From Fortiea sp. LEGE XX443 (GTDB taxonomy: Bacteria > Cyanobacteriota > Cyanobacteriia > Cyanobacteriales > Nostocaceae), in contig NZ_JADEXZ010000006.1 in NCBI RefSeq assembly GCF_015206815.1, forward strand, positions 60,510 through 124,509: a stretch of DNA of 64,000 bases, written 5' to 3'. The position numbers were made by a program, and so were the translations under genes. The first letter of the stretch is position 1. Every line of letters starts with the position of its first letter. The notes beneath the pieces were generated by a model, which was not told the DNA's origin, searched no databases, and saw only the letters and a program-made list of their open reading frames with translations. This document shows positions 52,988 to 63,374 of the stretch, piece by piece.

Positions 52988-54241
52988 TTATATTGTTTTA
53001 GTTTTTATTAAAAAACTGGCAATCAATCGGAGTGGTCGGATAAAATAGTATAAAAATGATAAAAATTTGGGTAAACGGATAAAACTTTTATCTGCGATCG
53101 TTGGAACAATTATATGTTCATAGCAATACACTATCTTATCCCAAGGATGTTCTATTAATTTTAAATGAAAGAGGGCAAATTTGAATTGACTCTGTGTTGT
53201 GGAATCTGTGGAATCTTTAGCTGTACAAGTAAGTTGTGTAACGATTTCAGAGGAAAGAGCTTTAACTATTGAGTTAGCTTCTATCTTTTGTAACATTAAT
53301 TCAGGAAGTTGAGCATCTAAGACATGATGAGCTAGTGAAAGTCCTAGTAGCAGGATTCGTGTCATTCTTAGCTTAGTAGCAAGCTGCCAAATTTTTTCCC
53401 AATTCACATTAGGATGGGTACGTATTACCTCAGCCAAATCACAAATTCTATTCAGCCATAACCAACAATCTTTTCCTCCTTGTGAACAGAGAATAATGAT
53501 AAGATTTTCCGCAGAAAAGCTGAGTATTTGTTTATCAACAAAAGGTATAAGTTTAGTATCTTCCCATATCCATTCTGAATTGGATACGAATGAAAATTCC
53601 TTTGATAAGATACTTTGATGAACATCTAAAGTAACTTGTTCACTAGGATTAGTTAAATGTAGCTCCCAATGACGATGTAGATAAGCTTCCTGTTCTTTCT
53701 CATCTAAGGATTTAAGATAAGCTGCTTCTTGTTCATTACTATCGGCGTATGGCTCAAATCCTTTAGCAATCAATATCTGTTTGGTTTTAATAAAGTTTTT
53801 TGGGTGAACAAGAAGATCCAAATCGCCAAAAGAGCGGCGTGATACATCTCCGTAAGCTGTAGCAGCTAAGATAGGCCCTTTAAAAGGGATGACAGGAATT
53901 CCATTTTCATCAAAAATATTTAATATATTGACAAGTTTACTAGCCATTAATAGACTACGTTGAGTATTCAAATAATAATATTCTCGTAGTGAATTTAAAA
54001 TATTTATAGGAATCGATTGTGAACCAAATTTACTAATATTTAAAAATAACAATGGTAGAACCTTGTGATAAGCAGCGATTTCAAGTAAAAATTGCCAATT
54101 AATTTGCTCTTGTAACAATTTTTTGATTTTTATAGCATTTTTTTCATCTATAAAAGTACGAGAACAGCAAATTAATAATTCATTTTCAGGAGTCAGAGTA
54201 TTTTGCTTAACAGATTTGTTCTCTAATATAACTTGACTCAT
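52988..54241 (-). CDS. nucleotidyltransferase-like protein (NTP_transf_5 type)
   Basis: 417 residues. VIPFKGPILAATAYGD followed by RRSFGDLDLLVHPKN gives the K-G-x-x-L and DxD metal motifs of this nucleotidyltransferase family, members of which sit in polysaccharide and peptide-natural-product loci. The rest is helical (HWELHLTNPSEQVTLDVHQS, WLNRICDLAEVIRTH). Its substrate is unknown. It faces the glycosyltransferase cluster convergently, 90 bp apart, and shares its AT-rich composition. Confidence 0.8.
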   Translation of the reverse strand: MSQVILENKSVKQNTLTPENELLICCSRTFIDEKNAIKIKKLLQEQINWQFLLEIAAYHKVLPLLFLNISKFGSQSIPINILNSLREYYYLNTQRSLLMASKLVNILNIFDENGIPVIPFKGPILAATAYGDVSRRSFGDLDLLVHPKNFIKTKQILIAKGFEPYADSNEQEAAYLKSLDEKEQEAYLHRHWELHLTNPSEQVTLDVHQSILSKEFSFVSNSEWIWEDTKLIPFVDKQILSFSAENLIIILCSQGGKDCWLWLNRICDLAEVIRTHPNVNWEKIWQLATKLRMTRILLLGLSLAHHVLDAQLPELMLQKIEANSIVKALSSEIVTQLTCTAKDSTDSTTQSQFKFALFHLKLIEHPWDKIVYCYEHIIVPTIADKSFIRLPKFLSFLYYFIRPLRLIASFLIKTKTI

Positions 54242-54500
54242 AATATAAAATTTTTACAATACTTTATTTCAACAAACAAAATCTTATCACAATAATGAAT
54301 GATATTGGCAAATATTTAATTGGGCTTGAGTTAAGTCGAAAGGCTTCTTTTGGTTCAGGGTAATTGAACCTAACTCTAAAAAAATAGCTAGAATATATTC
54401 TAGCTACAGCTTTTATTAATTAAATGGCATTGCTCTACTCAGAACTTGGTGGATGATTGACTAACTTAGTTTCTGAAAGTTATATCTGCGATCGCTTTAA

Positions 54501-55949
54501 TTATTGACTGCGAAGAGTAATGAGATCCAAACTTCCTACCTTAGGAATAATAACTGTTCCTTGACGCATTAAAGTTGTGCCAATGTAAATATTATTAACA
54601 TTACTGTTAGAACGATACATCTTCATTTGCATGTCCCCAGCTTGAGCTAGTTCTTCTACAAACACTGTGATGGCAAAAGTTTCTGCTGCACGACCAGATT
54701 GTGCATCACTTACCAATGTACCTGCTGGAAGACCAAAACCAGCAGGAAGAGCAAAGAAAAATGTATTAGAAGTATAGTTACTGATACCTATCCCCCAAGA
54801 ACCGTCAGGGTTTTTAGCGCTGGCTACGACAATTCGCGGTTTTTTACCGTAAGTCCATGTCATGTCTTTCTCAAGAGAACTAATGCTTTTTCTGAATACT
54901 GCTCCGACATCAAAGGTTTGAGCCAGCTGCTGGAGATAATAATATTTTTGGAACACGTCATACCGAAATGGGCTGATAAAGTAACGTATCAGCCGTGTAG
55001 AGTTATCTTTACTATCTGATGGTGCATGTCCGATAAACCAAATCCAGTGAGTTACCCGATTGTTCATATCGTTGAGAAAGCGGGAAGCAGCAGAAGCAGC
55101 TTTTACAGCATCTCCGGGTTCTTCTGGGCCATTAGTACCAGCTTCTGTCATCCAATATTCTTTACTTGTTTCCTCAATTAGTTTGGCGATCGCAGGCGTT
55201 GCTGCCATATTGTAAGAATGAGTGGAAATAGCTGCCAGTACTTTCCATGCTTCAGGGTCATTTTTGATGGCTGTGATCACTCTGATAGCTACATGATCAC
55301 CATTCGCCAATTCAGGCGTAACTATTTTTACGTCCTTTAAATTCCGATTATCCAACTGTTGACGCAAAGCCTTAATCATCACAAGCCATTGAGCGTCTGA
55401 TATTTTCTTATCGGGTTCATTCAATATACCTGTTGCATGAATCTTAACTCCATACTCTTGCTTCATTCGAGATATGAAATTTGCCAAAAGAGTAGCATAA
55501 TTAACGACTTCAGAATCTTTGATGTAACTGCTATTCTCAGCCTTCATATACGCTGGTAAATTATCAGGAGCTAACAGCATAGTAGTACACCCGTTTGCCA
55601 AGGCATCTGAAATAAATCCTGATTTTACATAAGGATTTACAAATACAGACATATCTTGGACACCAGGCTGAGGCGCATATTTATCTGGTTTGAACCATAG
55701 TCTAGCAATCTTAAATCTGGCATCGTTACACACCAATTTTTGCAGTGTGTTTTTTTGCGATTGTGTTAGATTTCCATAATTTCTAGATCCAGCAACAGTT
55801 GAACTAAATCCTAAGCCTTGAAATTTTTGCCTTGCTCCTTGCTTTACTGTGATGTTAATAGGAGTAATTGCTAAGGCACTAGATAATGGTTGCGCCGAAA
55901 ATGCGGCTGAAGCTATCAGGGAACACAAAAAATAATTACGCTTACGCAT
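54501..55949 (-). CDS. secreted clan GH-A glycoside hydrolase, GH30-like
   Basis: 482 residues from ATG 55949 (MRKRNYFLCSLIASAAFSA), which gives a clean signal peptide ending near ALA. The TIM-barrel motifs GILNEPDKK (E178, acid/base) and YWMTEAGT (E269, nucleophile) are the two catalytic carboxylates of clan GH-A. The KQGARQKFQGLGFSSTVAG start and a C-terminal beta domain resemble GH30/GH59-type enzymes. It probably trims or remodels a polysaccharide outside the membrane, plausibly the product of the adjacent cluster. Exact GH family uncertain. Confidence 0.8.
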   Translation of the reverse strand: MRKRNYFLCSLIASAAFSAQPLSSALAITPINITVKQGARQKFQGLGFSSTVAGSRNYGNLTQSQKNTLQKLVCNDARFKIARLWFKPDKYAPQPGVQDMSVFVNPYVKSGFISDALANGCTTMLLAPDNLPAYMKAENSSYIKDSEVVNYATLLANFISRMKQEYGVKIHATGILNEPDKKISDAQWLVMIKALRQQLDNRNLKDVKIVTPELANGDHVAIRVITAIKNDPEAWKVLAAISTHSYNMAATPAIAKLIEETSKEYWMTEAGTNGPEEPGDAVKAASAASRFLNDMNNRVTHWIWFIGHAPSDSKDNSTRLIRYFISPFRYDVFQKYYYLQQLAQTFDVGAVFRKSISSLEKDMTWTYGKKPRIVVASAKNPDGSWGIGISNYTSNTFFFALPAGFGLPAGTLVSDAQSGRAAETFAITVFVEELAQAGDMQMKMYRSNSNVNNIYIGTTLMRQGTVIIPKVGSLDLITLRSQ

Positions 55950-56656
55950 GATCAAAATCCTGAACTCATTCGGAAACACAAAACTCTTCCAATTTCTCTA
56001 GATCAGAGAAATTGCGTAAATAGGGGTGATACCACAATGTGATTCAGGTTAACTTAATATTTGCGTAATCGGTATTAGAAAAAACTCGTAACCAGTATCA
56101 AATAAACAGTAATTTTAGTATTATTTAATACCGAAATTTTACGTAAATCATACATTTAATCATAAAGTGATCAATCTTTATTAATTTGCAAATCCTTATA
56201 TAACGAGGTTTAAGCTATTTTAAGTAGTATTGCTGCTTTTAATGTAACTTGTAACACCAACTATCTAATTCATAATTTATTACGTATATTCTTAGAAAAA
56301 TCAATTGTCACATATCTCTTTTTTATTTTTATTTTTTCGTATAAAAATCTACATGCCTTGTCAACACAGGTTTTTAATTAAAAATGTTTGCAAGCTGAAG
56401 TACGCCATAAGCGTTGAAACGAACATGTGATTGTAACGATCACATGATTAATTTTTTTTACCTACTTGAATAAATGTTGTTTTATCCAACTCCGAAAAGC
56501 TTTAAGCGTTGAGTTTCTACCTGCGGTTTTACTGTTCTCAAGATATTGGAGAATTGTTTCAACCAAAGGTAAATTTGAAAAATTTAAACTTGACTGCGAC
56601 TCTACATAATTACCATCTTATAAAAAATTAATTTTTAGTATGCCTTTTTCAAAATG
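55950..56656. other. long AT-rich intergenic region, nothing recognised
   Basis: About 700 bp beyond the glycosidase start. No family-like frame, no strong hairpin, no tRNA. Together with 56657-56856 it separates the polysaccharide region from panC-cmk. Confidence 0.45.
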
Positions 56657-56761
56657 TCATAGTTTTGGCACTTTTAACGCTTGATAAATAAGAGGGTGGG
56701 TACGAGAAGTAATATCAATTTCCACGGCTAGATTAGGCGGTGGATCAACTGTTAAATCTAG
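56657..56761 (-). pseudogene. Uma2 (DUF820) gene fragment
   Basis: 35 codons read LDLTVDPPPNLAVEIDIT, then SRTHPLIYQALKVPKL and a stop. This is the central Uma2 active-site segment (DPPPxLxxExD) continuing to the LGVPE region, with neither N- nor C-terminal parts. It is a relic of a lost gene. Confidence 0.7.
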
Positions 56762-56856
56762 TCTTTAAATTTAAATCTCATAACACAGGTAATTAGGACT
56801 TACGCACCAAGGTTATTTGTTGAGATTGGGTGTGAGGGGTACGAGTTTTGCTATGA

Positions 56857-58461
56857 TTACCACTGAGATAAGTATTGATGGTAGCAACTAATAATTTGTG
56901 CAGCAACTTCAGATGCGTTCATGCCATCAGTTGTAAGTTCCATCGCATCTGCGGCTTTTTGTAAGGGAGAAACCTTACGAGTGCTATCTTTCCAGTCACG
57001 TTCTGCTATGTCCCGTTCTAGTTGCTCTAAACTAACCTCAGGTTGACCTTGTTTTTGAAAGTCTTGCTGGCGGCGGCGAGCGCGTTCACTGACAGAAGCG
57101 GTTAAAAAGATTTTTACTTCAGCATCAGGGAAAACGTGGCTACCAATGTCCCGTCCTTCGGCAACTAAACCACCTTTTTTACCCCAGTGTTGCTGTTGTT
57201 TGACTAATTTCTGACGCACGGCGCTTTGGGCTGCGATCGCTGATACTTTAGATGTCACCTCAACGGTGCGAATTTCCTGGGTAACATCAACATCATCAAT
57301 CCAAACTCGTACGGGAGATTTTAAATCTTGGCTGGGAGTTAGTTCAATTTTACATGTGTTGGCTAATTCGGCGATCGCACATTCATCGTCAATGGCAATC
57401 CCTTTTTGTAACACTAGCCAAGTAATCGCCCGATACATTGCTCCCGTATCTAAATAAACTAGTCCTAATTCCGCCGCTACCTGACGAGCTACCGTAGATT
57501 TTCCGGCTCCGGCTGGCCCATCAATAGCGATGACGGGTTGGCGATCGCGCAAGATGATATTATCAATCAAACGTGTAGAACCAAGACGAGCTGCGATCGC
57601 CAGCATTCCTTCCTCCTCAACTTTTTCTAATGACATTAAAGTAGTCGGTTCAACCAATTCAATATATTCCACTAAAACAGTACTAACCCTAGCCACTTCT
57701 TGCTGTACCACTGCTATCAGTTGGCTGCTGTGACGCACGCCAGATTTAAATGCAGCTTCAGCTTGCTGTAATCCGCGGTACAAAACTCCTGCTTGATCTT
57801 TTTCCTCAGCAGTCAAGTATTGATTGCGAGAACTCAAGGCCAAACCCGACGCTTCCCGAACTGTGGGACAAGCCACAATTTCTACTGGCAAATTTAAATC
57901 AGCCACTAGTCGTTTAATAATCGCCAGTTGCTGACCATCCTTTTGACCAAAGTAGGCTCGATTAGGTTGTACCAAGTTCAAAAGTTTGGTAACAATCGTC
58001 GCTACACCCTGAAAGTGACCTAACCGAGAACGACCACACAAACCTGACATCATAGCAGATGGCGGGATTACTTGTGTCACCAGAGATTCTTGTATATTTT
58101 TCTGGGGTACTCCCATTGCTTCCGGAGTCGGAGCAAAAATCACATCGACCGCAGCATCTTCACATAATTTTTGGTCTTGCTCTAAAGTCCGAGGGTAGCG
58201 TGCATAATCCTCCTTAGGCCCAAATTGTAGGGGATTGACAAAAATACTGACAATCACCGTCGAATTTTCTTGTCTAGCTCGTTTAATTAGGCTGAGATGA
58301 CCTTGATGCAAACCTCCCATTGTCGGAACCAGACCGACTGCTGTCTGCTCCCAACTGCTCGTTTCACATGCGACCAGATCATCTAGAATTGTTGACTGGC
58401 TTTCCGAGCGAAGTTTATTTAAATAGCAGCGTAAAGCTGCGACTGTTGTCAGCAGGCGCAC
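56857..58461 (-). CDS. panC-cmk: bifunctional pantoate--beta-alanine ligase / CMP kinase
   Basis: 534 residues, GTG start. Residues 1-300 are PanC, which joins pantoate and beta-alanine with ATP to pantothenate (VGLVPTMGGLHQGHLSLIKRA, FVNPLQFGPKEDY, FGQKDGQQLAII). Residues about 305-534 are CMP kinase (IAIDGPAGAGKSTVARQVA, LDTGAMYRAI, VAEGRDIGSHVFPDA). The fusion is characteristic of cyanobacteria. Both active-site regions look complete. A palindromic element touches the upstream side of the start codon. Confidence 0.96.
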   Translation of the reverse strand: MRLLTTVAALRCYLNKLRSESQSTILDDLVACETSSWEQTAVGLVPTMGGLHQGHLSLIKRARQENSTVIVSIFVNPLQFGPKEDYARYPRTLEQDQKLCEDAAVDVIFAPTPEAMGVPQKNIQESLVTQVIPPSAMMSGLCGRSRLGHFQGVATIVTKLLNLVQPNRAYFGQKDGQQLAIIKRLVADLNLPVEIVACPTVREASGLALSSRNQYLTAEEKDQAGVLYRGLQQAEAAFKSGVRHSSQLIAVVQQEVARVSTVLVEYIELVEPTTLMSLEKVEEEGMLAIAARLGSTRLIDNIILRDRQPVIAIDGPAGAGKSTVARQVAAELGLVYLDTGAMYRAITWLVLQKGIAIDDECAIAELANTCKIELTPSQDLKSPVRVWIDDVDVTQEIRTVEVTSKVSAIAAQSAVRQKLVKQQQHWGKKGGLVAEGRDIGSHVFPDAEVKIFLTASVSERARRRQQDFQKQGQPEVSLEQLERDIAERDWKDSTRKVSPLQKAADAMELTTDGMNASEVAAQIISCYHQYLSQW

Positions 58462-58467
58462 AAAATA

Positions 58468-58538
58468 CCCCTAGTTCTTCTAACCCTCCCCCGTTAGTTT
58501 ATATCTGAAATTGGGGGAATAGATTCTAGAACTAGGGG
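58468..58538. repeat. palindromic element upstream of panC-cmk
   Basis: CCCCTAGTTCT (58468-58478) and AGAACTAGGGG (58528-58538) are a perfect 11-bp inverted repeat; inner CTAACCCTCCCCC and GGGGGAATAG add partial pairing. It starts 7 bp upstream of the GTG start, so it overlaps the leader of panC-cmk and might influence translation. Beyond it, up to 58625, are gcagggag-type short repeats. Confidence 0.6.
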
Positions 58539-58636
58539 AATTAAGGATTGAGAAATAAGCAAGGTAGCAGGGAGCGGAGGAGCAGGGAAGGAGATCATTT
58601 ACCCTAGCTCCGTTTCCTCTTCTCTATCCCCAAAAA

Positions 58637-59737
58637 TTATCGACCGAGGACTTCAATATGCACTGGTGCAATACCACTACCCATCATGCCGATAACTCGT
58701 GCTGCACCGGAAGACAAGTCGATGACTCGACCCCGAATGTATGGGCCGCGGTCATTAATGCGTACAACTACAGAACGACCATTGCGGGTGTTGGTGACAC
58801 GAACTTGTGTACCAAAAGGTAAGCTACGATGAGCCGCAGTCATGGCTTCAGGATTAAATCTCTGACCACTAGCTGTTTTATTGCCAGCCCAGTCATAGCC
58901 GTAATAGGAAGCTATGCCTCTAAAGCTGAGTTTGACGTTACCAACAGCAATCTGTTGTGGGAGTTTTGGAATTGATAATGGCGATCGCACTGGTAAATTC
59001 GCAATTTTGTCGATGGGCTCTGCGTTACCAATGAGTCTGCGTAGGCGGTTGGTTGCTTGTAATGCGTCTTGTGCCAGGTTTTTGGTGGTGTCTGCTAGGC
59101 GGGTATTCTCGTTGATTTCCACCAATTCTTGGTTCTTGATTTTGATTGTATAGCGATCGCTTGGTTGTTGCTGTGCAGAAGAGCTTTTATCTTGGGCTTG
59201 ATTGGCAGTTTTGCTCTCTTCTTTCCAACTGACAGTAATCTGCTCCGCATCAACATTGTCTTGAATCAACTGGTTGATTTTGGCTGCCATCACACCAGCT
59301 TTCTGCACGGGATCATTGTCTAGTAAGCCGATTTGGTTTCCGGTACTTACTACATTGCCAGTACTTGCCACCTTAGTTGAATTGCCAGCAATAAGGGCGT
59401 ACGATTGCACGCCCTCTGCTTCTCCAATAACACCTTGTTTTGTTTCAACACTCGCAACTGCCTTAGAACTCACAAAGGTGAGTACTGGTATATTTCGGAT
59501 GTATAGGGTTGCCGCTTGACGACCTCCAATACTGTGAGAATGAATGCTTGTAATCACAGCATCCGAGTTCTGTTTCTCTGTTGGGGATTGAAACTCACCT
59601 ACCTTAACCACATCACCACTCGGCAATTTTTGGGAAACTGGTTGAGCTTCCTTGGTAGTTTGAGTATGACCAACTGAGGGAATCCCCGAAAGAGTCGCAA
59701 ACAAGGCGACAATAGTCCACAAATGTCTTTGATTCAT
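58637..59737 (-). CDS. RlpA-like double-psi beta-barrel protein
   Basis: 366 residues from ATG 59737 (a TTG five codons upstream is possible). Signal peptide [19 protein letters not shown] 200-residue middle part of unknown family includes a Gln-rich stretch. The C-terminal 95 residues form an RlpA domain: [55 protein letters not shown]. The conserved His/Asp ([14 protein letters not shown]) needed for lytic transglycosylase activity are present. Likely periplasmic, acting on denuded peptidoglycan at septa. Confidence 0.9.
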   Translation of the reverse strand: MNQRHLWTIVALFATLSGIPSVGHTQTTKEAQPVSQKLPSGDVVKVGEFQSPTEKQNSDAVITSIHSHSIGGRQAATLYIRNIPVLTFVSSKAVASVETKQGVIGEAEGVQSYALIAGNSTKVASTGNVVSTGNQIGLLDNDPVQKAGVMAAKINQLIQDNVDAEQITVSWKEESKTANQAQDKSSSAQQQPSDRYTIKIKNQELVEINENTRLADTTKNLAQDALQATNRLRRLIGNAEPIDKIANLPVRSPLSIPKLPQQIAVGNVKLSFRGIASYYGYDWAGNKTASGQRFNPEAMTAAHRSLPFGTQVRVTNTRNGRSVVVRINDRGPYIRGRVIDLSSGAARVIGMMGSGIAPVHIEVLGR

Positions 59738-60558
59738 GCGTCCAATTTTCAAGCGACTGTAGAACAGTAGTTTTTTTAATTAACGGAATTTAATGCCACA
59801 AAGAGCAAAGGTTTTCCTTAAAATCGAACTCGTTCCGCTTTCACTTTTTTTTCTTAACTGCAACAGACTAACACGAACTTTTGGACTTGGGGATCAGGGT
59901 TTTAGCGTAATAAAACCTCAATTTATTAAATTAAAATGCCAATCAAAAGAGCCAAACCTTGTTCAAATGCGGATTGTAGGGATGTAGCGTTTTTTTCGAC
60001 CACTAGCAGATTTCTTATTAAAACTTTACATCTTTCTCAGATTAAATTTCGAGAAAAGTTACTGAATTTACCTGCTACTTTCCTCAGAAAAGTTGTGTAT
60101 TACACAACATATAATTTTTTAAAATAATAATGATAACTTTTTGATATAAAGAAGGAAAAACCCGTTGTAAATCCTAATATTGTTAAAGTTTAGATAATCT
60201 TTTTAATTTTATAAAAGCTAATCCTAGCAACAGTTATGGTCAAAATATATCTTTTATTACCTAAAATAATTGATATTTCCATCAAACAAATGTAGTTTAA
60301 TACTACTTGGAAATATGCTGAATTATAAAGCAAAAAATGTAATTCAAATTACCAGTAATATTAGCAGAGAGCAGTAAAAAATTAGGTGCTTTTGTAACTA
60401 ATATTTTTCCCAATTAAAAGGAAAATAAGAATGAGAAAATTAAAAAATACCTGTAAGTATATATTCATGAATTCAGTAATGTAGCAAAAGTTACTACCTG
60501 CTTTTAATACCCAAAAGAGTTAATCAATCATGATTTTCTAAAAGAAACTATCAACTTC
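59738..60558. other. about 800-bp AT-rich intergenic region before glsA
   Basis: Short open frames at 59793-59987 and 59936-60127 show no family features and overlap one another, so I do not accept them. No strong hairpins. A GTAN8TAC palindrome lies at 60481-60494. Confidence 0.45.
60481..60494 (+). promoter_or_regulatory. candidate NtcA site upstream of glsA
   Basis: GTAGCAAAAGTTAC matches the GTAN8TAC consensus of the nitrogen regulator NtcA exactly, 65 bp before the ATG. A TAATAC at 60505-60510 is closer than the usual about 22-base spacing to the -10, and TTAATC at about 60520 is a little too far, so activation from here is uncertain. Confidence 0.4.
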
Positions 60559-61536
60559 ATGGCAAAACAAGCAAATACAGGAGATTTAGAAATAGTTTCA
60601 TCATCATTGTTATCTGTTATCCAAGATTTGTACTCTAAGTACAAGTCTCTGCAAGAGGGTACAGTCGCAAATTATATTCCAGAATTAGCAAAGGTAAACC
60701 CGAACTTATTCAGCATTTGCATTGTTACCGTCGATGGTCAAGTTTACGAAGTTGGAGATTATCAACAGCTATTTACTATCCAGTCAATTTCTAAAGTCTT
60801 TGCTTACGGACTGGCGCTAGAAGATCACGGACGAGATTATGTGTTGACAAGAGTTGGCGTAGAACCGACAGGAGAAGCATTCAACTCAATTATTTTAGAT
60901 GAGCGCTCAAAGCGACCCTATAACCCAATGGTAAACGCCGGAGCGATCGCCACCACCAGCTTAATCAAAGGAATTGGTGCAACCGAACGTCTCAACCGCG
61001 TCCTAGATATGTTTCGCCGCTACACCGGCCACGACGTATTTGTCGATATATCTGTATTTACCTCCGAACGCAGCACCGGACATCGCAACCGCGCAATGGC
61101 ACACCTGATGCTGAACTTTGGCATGATAGACCAAAATATTGAAGAAGCATTAGACCTTTATTTTAAGCAGTGTGCTGTCATAGTGAATTGCCACGACTTA
61201 GCTGTGATGGCGGCGACACTGGCAAACAAAGGAATTAACCCCATCACAGGCGAACAAGCTGTAGACCATCAATATATAAAGGATATTCTCAGCGTCATGT
61301 ACACCTGTGGAATGTACAACTTTGCTGGCGAATGGGCATATACAGTAGGTATTCCTGCTAAAAGTGGCGTTTGTGGCGGAATTATCGCTGTTGTACCTAA
61401 TCAAATGGGTATTGGCGTATTTTCGCCACCATTAGATATGCGCGCTAATAGTGTTCGAGGAGTCGAAGTGTGTAAAGCGCTTTCCCAGCAGTTATCTCTA
61501 CACATGTTTGAATGTGGGGGTGGAATTTGGATATAG
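60559..61536 (+). CDS. glsA: glutaminase
   Basis: 325 residues, serine-dependent beta-lactamase-like glutaminase that releases ammonia from glutamine. Catalytic S-x-x-K is S76-I-S-K79 ([16 protein letters not shown]). Other family motifs: [24 protein letters not shown], a Tyr in [15 protein letters not shown] and [27 protein letters not shown]. Length is normal. It could recycle nitrogen; the NtcA-like site upstream fits nitrogen control. About 300 bp of AT-rich spacer without recognisable features follow before the next, convergent gene. Confidence 0.94.
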   Translation: MAKQANTGDLEIVSSSLLSVIQDLYSKYKSLQEGTVANYIPELAKVNPNLFSICIVTVDGQVYEVGDYQQLFTIQSISKVFAYGLALEDHGRDYVLTRVGVEPTGEAFNSIILDERSKRPYNPMVNAGAIATTSLIKGIGATERLNRVLDMFRRYTGHDVFVDISVFTSERSTGHRNRAMAHLMLNFGMIDQNIEEALDLYFKQCAVIVNCHDLAVMAATLANKGINPITGEQAVDHQYIKDILSVMYTCGMYNFAGEWAYTVGIPAKSGVCGGIIAVVPNQMGIGVFSPPLDMRANSVRGVEVCKALSQQLSLHMFECGGGIWI

Positions 61537-61833
61537 TCAATGCACAAGCCATACACAGTCTCACCATAAATAGTAGACCTTTTGCAGAATAATTTTATAC
61601 TTAATCTCTTACACAACGTAAATTTAAATTCATGATGTATCAAAAAAATATCTTTTATCAGGTCATATAAATTGATTTTTTATTGTTTGTGAGAAATCCT
61701 GGCTAGCTCCTGTGTCTGTGACATGATCACTTCTCGTATCCTTAAATATATTTCATCAGCCCATAGATTTAGGTCGTATTCACTCTATTCAACTCCATTC
61801 TCAAGCCTCGTAAATTAGCGGAGGTATGATTAA

Positions 61834-62769
61834 TTAAACGAAATTTGTTTCTGCTAAAAACTCCAAAATAGCTGCATTGATAACTTTTGCTGAACCAGTA
61901 GAAGCATCATGATAGCAGTTAGACAAAATTTTAAATTTGGAATTGGCAATACATTGATGTAGTTTTTCGCCATGACTAGCAGGGAACCAACTATCTTTAT
62001 CACCCCATAAAATGAGTGTAGGACACTCAATATTAGATAGCTTGTTTTGAATTCTACTGAGCATGTTGGGTTTATTGCCTTGCAAGTTTTCAATTTCCCG
62101 CGCAGCTAGTTGTAAATCTTCGGCGATTTTCACCAAAGTACCGGGAATTTCAATGAAGGGATAAGTTATCCAATACACATCTTTCTGGGACAAAATTGAT
62201 GGATCAAATAGCACTCTGCGTCGTTCGATCGCCATAATTTCTCTGACTAGGGGTGCGACGAAAGCAGCTAAACGCAAAGAATCTATTGTTTGTAAAACTT
62301 CTATTGGTGTTTGAGCCAATATTGACATTGCCCAATGGGGTAATCGTTCGGCAAAAATGGGGACATTAACTACTACTAACCGCGCTATTAATTCAGGCTT
62401 TTCTTGCGCTAGGGCTAAAGCAACTAATCCGCCTAAAGACTCTGCCACAAGCACAGCAGGTTGATCACATAATTCTTGAATAATCCGCTCTAGTTCAATA
62501 ACTTGATGTCCATCATGTTCTCGACGCAAGCACGGTTTTTCGGAAAATCCAAAGCCTTTAGCATCAAAACAAATAACTCGAAAATATTTTGATAGTGGTT
62601 CAATGCTGTAACGCCAATTATAGCTCCAGCTACCCATGCCGTGCATTAAAATTAAGGGCTTACCTGTACCTTTTTCACCATAAGCAATTTGTACAGGATA
62701 TCCTTGAGCATCAGTAATAATTAAATTCTGTTGACCTTTGGGAAAAGTCGCTTGCCACCAATCTTTCAT
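61834..62769 (-). CDS. alpha/beta hydrolase
   Basis: 311 residues. HGMGSWSYNWRYSI (oxyanion), CFDAKGFGFSEKP, the nucleophile elbow VLVAESLGGLVALALA (AESLGG in place of GHSxGG), acid in LWGDKDSWFP, and catalytic His probably in NCYHDAST. Substrate unknown. It lies 19 bp after the DUF4112 gene on the same strand, so the two are probably co-transcribed. Confidence 0.88.
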   Translation of the reverse strand: MKDWWQATFPKGQQNLIITDAQGYPVQIAYGEKGTGKPLILMHGMGSWSYNWRYSIEPLSKYFRVICFDAKGFGFSEKPCLRREHDGHQVIELERIIQELCDQPAVLVAESLGGLVALALAQEKPELIARLVVVNVPIFAERLPHWAMSILAQTPIEVLQTIDSLRLAAFVAPLVREIMAIERRRVLFDPSILSQKDVYWITYPFIEIPGTLVKIAEDLQLAAREIENLQGNKPNMLSRIQNKLSNIECPTLILWGDKDSWFPASHGEKLHQCIANSKFKILSNCYHDASTGSAKVINAAILEFLAETNFV

Positions 62770-62788
62770 TCTTTTATTAATTTAATAT

Positions 62789-63295
62789 TTAACCACCAGT
62801 TAATAATCGCCAGAGAGCGCTAATTAATAATACTGGTATTGTGATTAAAACAATGCCTATTAATAATAAGCCAAATAAAACAGCTAACACAAACCAAGTG
62901 TCTACTTTTTGTGTATTGTGGGGAATTTTCAAGTGTTCTTCTAGGAGCTTGATATTATACTCATTTGATTTCCAAGTAAAATCAAACAAGTCTCCTGCTA
63001 CAGGGAAACTGCCTATCAAACTATCAATAATTATATTCAAAATCATTCTACCTAAGGTAGCTTTAGACGCACCTAGTTTTGCGGCTTCTAAGATGATGTA
63101 GCCAGAAAAGAGCAAGGTTAAAACATCACCGCCAACAGGTAGTAGCCCCAACAGTGGATCTAAACCTACACTAATTTCTGTGCCAGGAATAGTGATGGCT
63201 TTATCCAGTACGCGGCTTAGATGGCGCAGTCGCCTCAAGGAGGGTGCTTTAGCGTCAGGATCAATATTAGAGAACTGTGAGGAAGATGGAGGCAT
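62789..63295 (-). CDS. DUF4112 membrane protein
   Basis: 168 residues. LDKAITIPGTEISVGLDPLLGLLPVGGDVLTLLFSGYII and DSLIGSFPVAGDLFDFTWKSNEYN are the two halves of the DUF4112 signature (P-x-G-D repeats). A C-terminal membrane helix pair, LAVLFGLLLIGIVLITIPVLLISALW, follows. Function unknown. Starts MPPSSSQFSNIDPD and is followed closely by a hydrolase gene. Confidence 0.9.
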   Translation of the reverse strand: MPPSSSQFSNIDPDAKAPSLRRLRHLSRVLDKAITIPGTEISVGLDPLLGLLPVGGDVLTLLFSGYIILEAAKLGASKATLGRMILNIIIDSLIGSFPVAGDLFDFTWKSNEYNIKLLEEHLKIPHNTQKVDTWFVLAVLFGLLLIGIVLITIPVLLISALWRLLTGG

Positions 63296-63374
63296 TCAAG
63301 CGATCGCTTCTTTGAGTTGAACCGTTCAATATTTTACTGCTGTATGGCAATTTGGCAAGAATTTGTCCTAATAC

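Noticed and set aside
59793..60127. Small genes in the spacer before glsA
   Set aside because: Two overlapping frames without ribosome sites or protein-like composition.
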